NCBI RefSeq assembly: GCF_030272615.1 | Contig: NC_081413.1 | Span: 556,599,136-556,663,135 of the forward strand | Reading direction: 5' to 3' | Length of the DNA: 64,000 nt | From: Cryptomeria japonica | Taxonomy: Eukaryota > Streptophyta > Pinopsida > Cupressales > Cupressaceae | Part shown: piece by piece, positions 58,014-64,000 of the stretch | Numbering within the stretch: position 1 is the stretch's first letter | How the letters are laid out: every line of letters begins with the position of its first letter | Notes under the pieces: model-generated | Databases searched by the model: none | What the model saw: only the letters and a program-made list of their open reading frames with translations | What the model was told of the DNA's origin: nothing | Translations under genes and position numbers: made by a program

Positions 58014-59392
58014 AGACCCCGGTCCCCGAAGTTCCCCAACTACGGAGACCCCGGTCTCCGTATTTCCCCAAGTTCCTAAGTCTTCTACCCCGGACCCCCC
58101 GGAACCCCCAGGTTCCGGAGTTCCTTAGTCTTCAACCCCGGAATCCCCAAGTTCTGAAGTTCCTAAGTCTTCAACCCCAGAACTCCGGAACCCCCAGGTT
58201 CCGAAGTTCCTTGTCCAACTACGGAGACCCCGGTCCCGAAAGTTCCCCAAGTTCCTAAGTCTTCTACCCTGGAACTCCGGAACCCCCAGGTTCCGAAGTT
58301 CCTTAGTCTTTAAACCCAGAACTCCGGAACCCCCAGGTTCCGAAGTTCCTTGTCCAACTACGGAGACCTCGGTCCCCGAAGTTCCCCGACTACGGAGACC
58401 CCGGTCCCCGAAGTTCCCCAACTACGGTGACCCCGGTCTCCGAAGTTTTCCAAACTACTTCTGACTTGCAACACTTCGGACGACGTGATCGACACTCAAA
58501 GCTTTAAATGCTCCGATAGCTTTGGTGACTTATGCACGTTTTTTGTGGAGCCACAGGGGGTGCATTTAATGTTTTTGGCAGGATTTCCATCAAGGGAGTT
58601 ACGGGCCCATGCTTGGTGACCTATGTCATGCCTGACTTTGGAAGGTTAATCAATCCACCTCCTCAGGATTGCCCTTGTGGGTATGGCTAGGTTGCTTGCA
58701 TGTACAAGTCAAGTGCATGCACTTCCCTGCACCTCCAGACTGACATGCAGGGATCATGATCACCATTGTAACCCATTTTTTCTTATGCTCTCCTCTTCTC
58801 TTGAAGACTTGTAATCTTTGCATTTCTGCAACTGTAAGATTGGTTTTCGGCCTTATGATTAATTGAAGAACACTATTCTTGCCTTCTTTCAACCTATATA
58901 TGTTGTGTATGCTTTCTTACCTTCATCATAGGTGTATGTTGTGGCTCTTTCTCTTCATATATGCTGTGTTAACTGGTTTTCTGAGTGTGACTTGTGGGAA
59001 TCCTTTTCCCCTCTTGGCATTCAGTGGATTCTAACCTTCATCTATGCATTGGGGTTACTCATATAACTGAAAGTTGTGCATCTTCAGGGTGTTTCGGTTA
59101 ATTACTTGTGTCATTTTGGTAGGGAGAGGAACAATCTCTTCTTGGTGCATCACCTCCCTTTGTTTCAAGCAATTTCTCTCTTTTCTTTTCCTCTGCAAGT
59201 TGTGAGGGTAGGCTTAGGAATTAGCTTTTAAGTGTTGAGTTGGTTCAACACCTGCACCTAGATAGAGAAGGAAGCCAGCCTTCTCCGGAGATTCAACCCC
59301 TTGCGCAAGGTCCCACACTTCGGGGTTGTTTCCATGTTTCACAAGGTTGCTGAGTTGATAGCTCAGCAAGGGTGCAAGCTTTTGTGATAACA
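58014..59392 (+). repeat. 3' LTR of the gypsy element, second segment
   Basis: Resumes the array after solo LTR B and ends TGATAACA. Compared with the 5' LTR it lacks a 58-bp segment that contains the TATA box (the junction is near 58782) and has about 15 extra bp near 59035. It preserves the uninterrupted copia target at 59306-59320. Confidence 0.9.
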
Positions 59393-59649
59393 GTTACCAT
59401 TTTATCATTCATTAATACTTTATAAACTTTTTTGTAAAATACTTTCTTGAATTGTTCCCAACTCTTAAAATGGCCTTTTTTGAACTCCACTACCAATCAA
59501 TGGTGACATGGTTCATCTAAACAATCTTTGGTGCTCCATATTATTTCTTGAGTATTGCAATGAATATACTTTGGTTGTTGTAGCCCATAAACTTCAGCAA
59601 TGTTTGACAGTCCATATGTTTCATATCCACTGGGTATAAATACCATAAA
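59393..59649 (-). pseudogene. Unrecognised coding-like sequence, right half, split by gypsy
   Basis: The minus strand from the ATG at 59644-59646 reads MVFIPSGYETYGLSNIAEVY, CNTQEIIWSTKDCLDEPCHH, a TGA, and VVEFKKGHFKSWEQFKKVFY, up to the gypsy TSD. It then joins in frame to 36776. Together about 120 codons with one stop. No family recognised. It may be a host pseudogene or an old TE ORF. Confidence 0.45.
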
Positions 59650-59786
59650 CATATTTATTATTTAATGCTACAAATTGAAATACAAAATAGAACATGTAAT
59701 TTAATGTAAAAGGATACTTTATGTATGAAACAAGATTCAAGGGTAAAGAAGAATACAAGTTGAATTTAACAATTTGCTACAAGACT

Positions 59787-59863
59787 TGGACTTGTCACTC
59801 AGACTCAGCCAAGACTCGGCAAATTGAAAAAACCATTAACTTTAGAGATTTTCAAGGATTAAA
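59787..59863. mobile_element. Truncated relative of hAT element 2
   Basis: GACTTGTCACTCAGACTCAG, then GACTCGGCAAATTGAAAAA and TTTAGAGATTTTCAAGGATT. The corresponding part of hAT element 2 (49560-49620) reads GACTCGG, GTGAAAAACTC and TTTAGAGATTTTTAAATATT. It is cut by the gypsy LTR at 59864. Confidence 0.55.
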
Positions 59864-60416
59864 ATGTCATGCCCCGCCACAAATACATGATCGCAGCCCA
59901 TTTAAATTATTGCCCGGGCAATTAAATCGATAATAAATGTGGTTCCAAAAAGAAAATGCTAGCGCTTATGTGAAAGAATTTAATTAAAATTAAATTAAAA
60001 GCTTATCATGACTGGCAGTGATTAGATGTGAAGGGTTGTTACTCTTTCAAGGGCAATAGTGGTGATGAAGAGTTGTGACTCCATCGAATGTGAAATATAA
60101 AAAGAAGATCATTTCACTGTGAAGGGAACATCAATCAATTATCAATAATCAATCATAAATTTGCAACATATGAAGTGGATTGCAAGTAAATATTACAGCC
60201 AAAGAGGATGAAACCCCTCCAAAGTTAATTTGAGAGGTCTAAGGACGAAAATCCATATTTCTCATTATCAAGTTTTGGACAAAAACACAAATGTTGACCA
60301 GCAATTCATGTTTTTTATTTAATTTATACTTACAAATATAAATGCAATTATCATTTAGAAATTGAAATATTATTTTAAAGGCAAACATAAGCAATGTTCT
60401 AGAAAGGGACATTACA
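59864..60416 (+). repeat. 5' LTR of second gypsy element (553 bp)
   Basis: Starts TGTCATGCCCC and ends GGGACATTACA, with a PBS two bases later. The 3' LTR is not in the window. Confidence 0.85.
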
Positions 60417-60418
60417 AT

Positions 60419-60430
60419 TGGTATCAGAGC
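60419..60430 (+). promoter_or_regulatory. PBS (tRNA-iMet) of second gypsy element
   Basis: TGGTATCAGAGC, perfect. Confidence 0.95.
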
Positions 60431-60574
60431 AGGAGTCCTGCCAGCCTGCAGATCTAAAAAATTAGTTTATGCAGTTGAGCCAGAGATAAATGGGCCTTGG
60501 AAAGAGAAAGAAAAAAGACTAGGGCAACATTACAAGAAACTAGCAACCAAATTAAAGGTAGAGGAAAGAATAAA

Positions 60575-62273
60575 ATGGGTGATTGTGAGGTAGATCAAGA
60601 GAACAAATTGAAGGCTTATATGCAGCAACCAGAACAAACAATACAGTTGCTTCTTCAAACACTTCAAAATATGAATTATGCAATCAGTTCTCTTAGGTGT
60701 ACACAAACCCATGGAAAAGATGTTAATTCAAACCATTCCAAAAATAACAATAGAACTCCATTTGGATCAACACCTAGAGTAACAAAGCCCACATTCTTAC
60801 CTAGAGATGAGCAGTCATGAAAAGAAGAACCAAACATGGCAGCATATGACTTTGAAGAATGTATAGATGCATACTCAAGACTTGATCCAGACCTTAGAAG
60901 CCAAATTCCATTTAGAGAATATTATAAAGCAAGATCAAGAAATATCTCAAGAGGGGAAAATAGACAACCCAACAAAAATTTAAAGAAAAGATTAATTAAG
61001 ATGACTCTCCCCACTTTAGATGGTTCAGGGAACATCACTGCACGAGCATGGTTCCAAAAACTAGATACCTATCTTTCTCTTAACCCCATGAAGGAAGACG
61101 AAGCCATTAAAATTGCCATTCTTCACTTAGAGGGAACGGCACATGAATACTGGCATCATGGGCTAGTTACACAGGGGCATCATAACATACATTGACTTCA
61201 CATAAAGATTCGTAGAAAGGTTTGATAGAAAAAAATCAAAGATATATTATAAGGAGTTAACACAACTAAGGCAATGAGATATAGTAGGCGAATATGTAGC
61301 AAAATATTAAAAAATCTCAGTTATGGTGCCAAAGATTACCAAAAAAAGACAAGTTTTTATTTATCGAAGGATTTTTCAAAATCACTTAGGGGATTGGCCC
61401 AAGATTTTGAGACATCATCTCTACAAGATGCTATTCGAAAGGCTTTAAATTTGAAGTCACCACACCTAAAAACAAGACCTATCCCAGGAATATACCATCA
61501 GGATCACATAAGCAACCATTTTACAAAGATAATTTGCAACCAAAGCCATTACCTCCTTAATCTAACAAGGTGGAAGAATCCAAGAATGAGCTTTGAAGGA
61601 AGATATTGTGTTTTAATTGTAGGAAACCATGGGAGCAGGGTCATAGATGTGTTCCAAAAGGGGACAAATATGCTACATAGAAGCAATGATAAATGAAGAA
61701 TCGCAGGAGGAAGAACTTGACCTGAAAGAAAGAAGCTAAAGTTCACAAGGGAAACATTGGCAACACTTTTAGGGGGACCCAAGTAACACCCTTTTAGAAT
61801 TTGTAGTGTTTTACAAGGTCATAAGTGACTATCATAGTTGATAGTAGTGCTACGCATAACTTTATAATGAGGGGTCTAGTAATGAGGATAAAATTAAAGG
61901 CTGAAAACATTGAGTGTTTCAAGGTAGTTATGGTTGATGGATTCGCTACCCCTTGTAAACAAAGAATTCAGCAACTAGACGTCACTTTGGGGAGGCACCA
62001 AATAAGTGAAGATTTCTATGTGGTAAGAATGGGCAATATAGATGTGGTTTTGGGCATTCGATGGTTACATTCTTTAGGTAGATACTATCAAGATTTTCAA
62101 AAGACGGAACTCTGTTTCCAACATAATGGCAAAGAAGTAATTTTACAAGGTCTGTCAGAAGGATCTCCAAGGGTTGTGATTTCCAAAAGGATGGAGAGAG
62201 CATTTAGACATGGCCAAGTAGAATGGGCAGCACAGCATATGATCATCGATAAATTTTCTCCCAAACAAGGGAA
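60575..62273 (+). pseudogene. Second gypsy: gag and protease, broken and then cut
   Basis: ATG 60575 (MGDCEVDQENKLKAYMQQPE), TGA at 60818, then the same frame with TLPTLDGSGNITARAWFQKL, YLSLNPMKEDEAIKIAILHL and GTAHEYWHHGL (gag core, 61010-61170). Stops and frameshifts from 61193. Zinc motif CFNCRKPWEQGHRC near 61608-61650. Protease IVDSSATHNFIMRGLV near 61825, with D-S-S in place of D-S-G, then a long open stretch to 62273. There a minus-strand LTR element is inserted. RT and the rest are not in the window. Confidence 0.8.
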
Positions 62274-62554
62274 TGTTAGTTTTTAGGATCAGAAAATGTA
62301 AGTGTGTATTCGTCACATTTGTAAATGATTTGAGTCTCCTTATATATCTCCATGTTTAGTGAAATGATCCACCTCTTTAGAAAGGAGACATTATTTGAAA
62401 GGGTGTGTCTTTAGTGAACAACTCTATTAATTGTTGCCTTTGTTATAATGGCCTCTCTTTATATTTGCCCTTGTTTATACGAATCACTGCCTTTGTTAGT
62501 TTTATTATTTTAAATTTAGAGAAAAATATTTCCTAAAGCTACCAAACACTAACA
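62274..62554 (-). repeat. LTR (281 bp) of a minus-strand element at the right edge
   Basis: Plus-strand ends TGTTAG (62274) and CTAACA (62554). On the minus strand a polypurine tract, CTAAGAGGGAG (62555-62565), precedes TGTTAGTG, so this is the 3' LTR of an element lying to the right. TATATAAG on the minus strand is at 62339-62346, giving a very short R-U5. Flanks GGGAA (left) and CTCCC (right) differ, so it is not a solo LTR. Confidence 0.75.
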
Positions 62555-62594
62555 CTCCCTCTTAGCTAGGGAGATATTTTCCAGATATCTACGT

Positions 62595-62890
62595 CATGGA
62601 GTCTTTCAACATGATGCCCACAATGGCTACACCCATTTTTGGTAAGCACAAAGGTTCCTCACGGAGTCTCTCAACATGACATCCATCATGGCTATTCCCA
62701 TGTGTGGAAAGAAACACACATATAAGTGCCCATCACGGAGTCTCTCAACGTGATGTCGTCATGGATTCACTCAACATGACGTCCACCATGGCTACTCCCA
62801 TGTGTGGAAAAACACAAGTACAAAGAGTTCATCACAGAGTCTCTCAACATGACATCCACCATGGCTACTCCCAGAGGGTGGAAAGAACCA
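62595..62890. repeat. Tandem repeat, ~73-bp unit
   Basis: The motif CACGGAGTCTCTCAACATGA (and variants) starts at 62595, 62660, 62734, 62760 and 62833, followed by TCCACCATGGCTACTCCCAT. One unit is cut to 26 bp. Confidence 0.9.
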
Positions 62891-62912
62891 CATCTCCTTC
62901 TCAGAGATGGAC

Positions 62913-63008
62913 AAGGGCTTTCACCTCAAATTTCTTCGCCTCAGAGAAAAATGCATTAACAAGGGCTTTCACCTCAAATTTCTCTGTCTCAGAGAAAAAT
63001 GCATTAAC
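62913..63008. repeat. 48-bp tandem duplication
   Basis: AAGGGCTTTCACCTCAAATT starts at 62913 and again at 62961. The units differ only at a few bases (TTCTTCGCC and TTCTCTGTC). Confidence 0.95.
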
Positions 63009-63042
63009 AAATTTTCATGATGATGTGATTCCCTTTGAAGCT

Positions 63043-63165
63043 CAAGTACTTGCATCAACCTCCTAACCTCCTCATCCAAGGTTGCCTCTGTTGGTTTGTC
63101 AGACTCCCTCTGAATCTCCAAGTACGTGCATCAACCTTCTGACCTCCTCATCCAAGATTGCCTAC
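63043..63165. repeat. Approximate duplication, offset 76 bp
   Basis: CAAGTACTTGCATCAACC at 63043 recurs as CAAGTACGTGCATCAACC at 63119, both followed by a CCTCCTCATCCAAG block. Confidence 0.8.
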
Positions 63166-64000
63166 AATGCTTGCCTTAGAGGAATGGTTTCCGATGCACT
63201 CCTCTGGCACTACTGACAAGCAAGAGTTCAAGATTGTCCTTCTTGGCCTCATCCTGGATCACCCTATTATGAATAGGTTTGTGGAGCTATCAATGTTAAA
63301 TCCCGATTGACTGTCTTGTGCAATTATGTTCTCTACAGCTAAAGAGGTCTTTCAAGGACTTAGTACCTGGCCTTGCAACACTACAACCTTCTTAGCTGAC
63401 ACCTTCACTTCTTCTCAAGGAGTCACAGAACTCCCTTTTGATCCCTACCTCGGAGATTGCAAAGAAATCCTCTGGAAGTGAACTCCGCTCCATTGATGGA
63501 TTATAAGAACATAGGATTATAAGCACCCTTTTAGAAATCGACACTACTTACTTCTCAGACTACACCCACGTATGGCATACACATGAACTGATCACTACAA
63601 CAATCTGAGCACACCCACTACCTACAAATGCAGCTGACCAACAATGCAAATATCTTTATTTTACTCCTCATCACAGATATACAATTTCAACAATGAGGCC
63701 TTCCTACAAAGAAGACTGAGATATGCAACTTATCTTTCAACATGCCTCAATAAGTGGTCAGAGTCACATCCAGCAACTCGATATCCATCGTGCCCGTCCA
63801 TTGTTAGAGTCGATCATGTATATGAATATATCTTCACCAACAACCACATTATTTAGGCATAGTAACAATAGTGAATTTAGGAGCCATGACGTCCCCTATA
63901 GCCGACTCAGCTAGGATCCCATATATCTTTGTCTCCCATGAACTGCTGGAATTGCTCATCAACCATAATTTATCCCGCCACAACAAAGGATTCTCATGTG

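Larger units (their letters stand above)
36777..59392 (+). mobile_element. Ty3/gypsy element, Tat-like, carrying four nested insertions
   Basis: The LTRs start TGTTGTCA (36777, 52793) and end TGATAACA (44188, 59392). The flanks GGTAC (36772-36776) and GTTAC (59393-59397) are a 5-bp TSD with one mismatch. Without the nested copia, two hAT elements and a solo LTR it would be about 10.9 kb. The order of parts is LTR, PBS, leader, gag, PR, second RNase H, RT, native RNase H, integrase, LTR. At least five in-frame stops and several frameshifts make it non-autonomous. The first 320 bp of the LTRs differ at roughly 8 sites by eye. Confidence 0.9.
62555..64000 (-). other. Interior of the right-edge minus-strand element, no pol seen
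   Basis: Directly upstream of the PPT an autonomous copia should encode RNase H on the minus strand. I see no such sequence through 64000. The element may be non-autonomous. The part 62595-63160 is built from tandem repeats and the rest shows no motif. Confidence 0.5.

Overview
The window is a piece of a large, repeat-rich plant nuclear genome. The evidence is spliced exons of a plant-specific Rab5-type GTPase, plant Ty1/copia and Ty3/gypsy retrotransposons primed by tRNA-iMet-type sites, a Tat-like gypsy element carrying a second RNase H, hAT-type DNA transposons, and long AT-rich intergenic DNA. Long LTRs, TE nesting several layers deep and an intron filled with repeats fit a gymnosperm (conifer-like) genome best, but the sequence alone does not prove that.

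Layout, left to right. 1-2,745: left-pointing copia element (gag open to the window edge, GC-rich leader, PBS, LTR end). 3.8-4.5 kb: microsatellite and a fold-back repeat. 5.9-10.6 kb: left-pointing non-LTR retrotransposon (ORF1, endonuclease-RT ORF2), decayed. 13.999-15.2 kb: candidate LTR promoter. 15.68-17.99 kb: the last three coding exons of an ARA6/RABF1-type Rab GTPase, minus strand, the only convincing host gene. 22.6-23.7 kb: hAT transposase pseudogene. 24.1-27.3 kb: old gypsy-like element with two diverged LTRs, gag and protease only. 28.013-28.804 kb: solo LTR with perfect TSD. 29.726-33.553 kb: a 3.8-kb solo LTR (family A/B, copy A, minus). 34.9-35.7 kb: TIR element.

36.777-59.392 kb is a nested stack around one Tat-like gypsy element. 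Its 5' LTR contains a copia element (38.971-44.104, TSD GGTCC). Its pol contains two hAT-type elements (48.775-49.434, TSD CTAATTAT; 49.502-50.926, TSD GTCCTAAC). Its 3' LTR contains a 4.5-kb solo LTR (copy B, plus; TSD AGACC). Each gypsy LTR is the empty-site control for the insertion in the other. The gypsy itself split a minus-strand coding-like sequence whose halves lie at 36.67-36.78 and 59.39-59.65 kb. 59.864-62.273 kb is the 5' part of a second gypsy element (LTR, PBS, gag, protease), cut by a minus-strand LTR element that runs off the right edge.

The most unusual theme is that two unrelated LTR families, one of them present as two copies with different arrays, carry arrays of short inverted-repeat motifs upstream of their TATA boxes. 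In copy B the core repeats about every 167 bp while the spacers have diverged. Both copies of that family also have a perfect palindrome of two telo-box motifs about 60-65 bp upstream of TATA. The gypsy has its second RNase H between protease and RT, an unusual place. No autonomous element in the window is intact.
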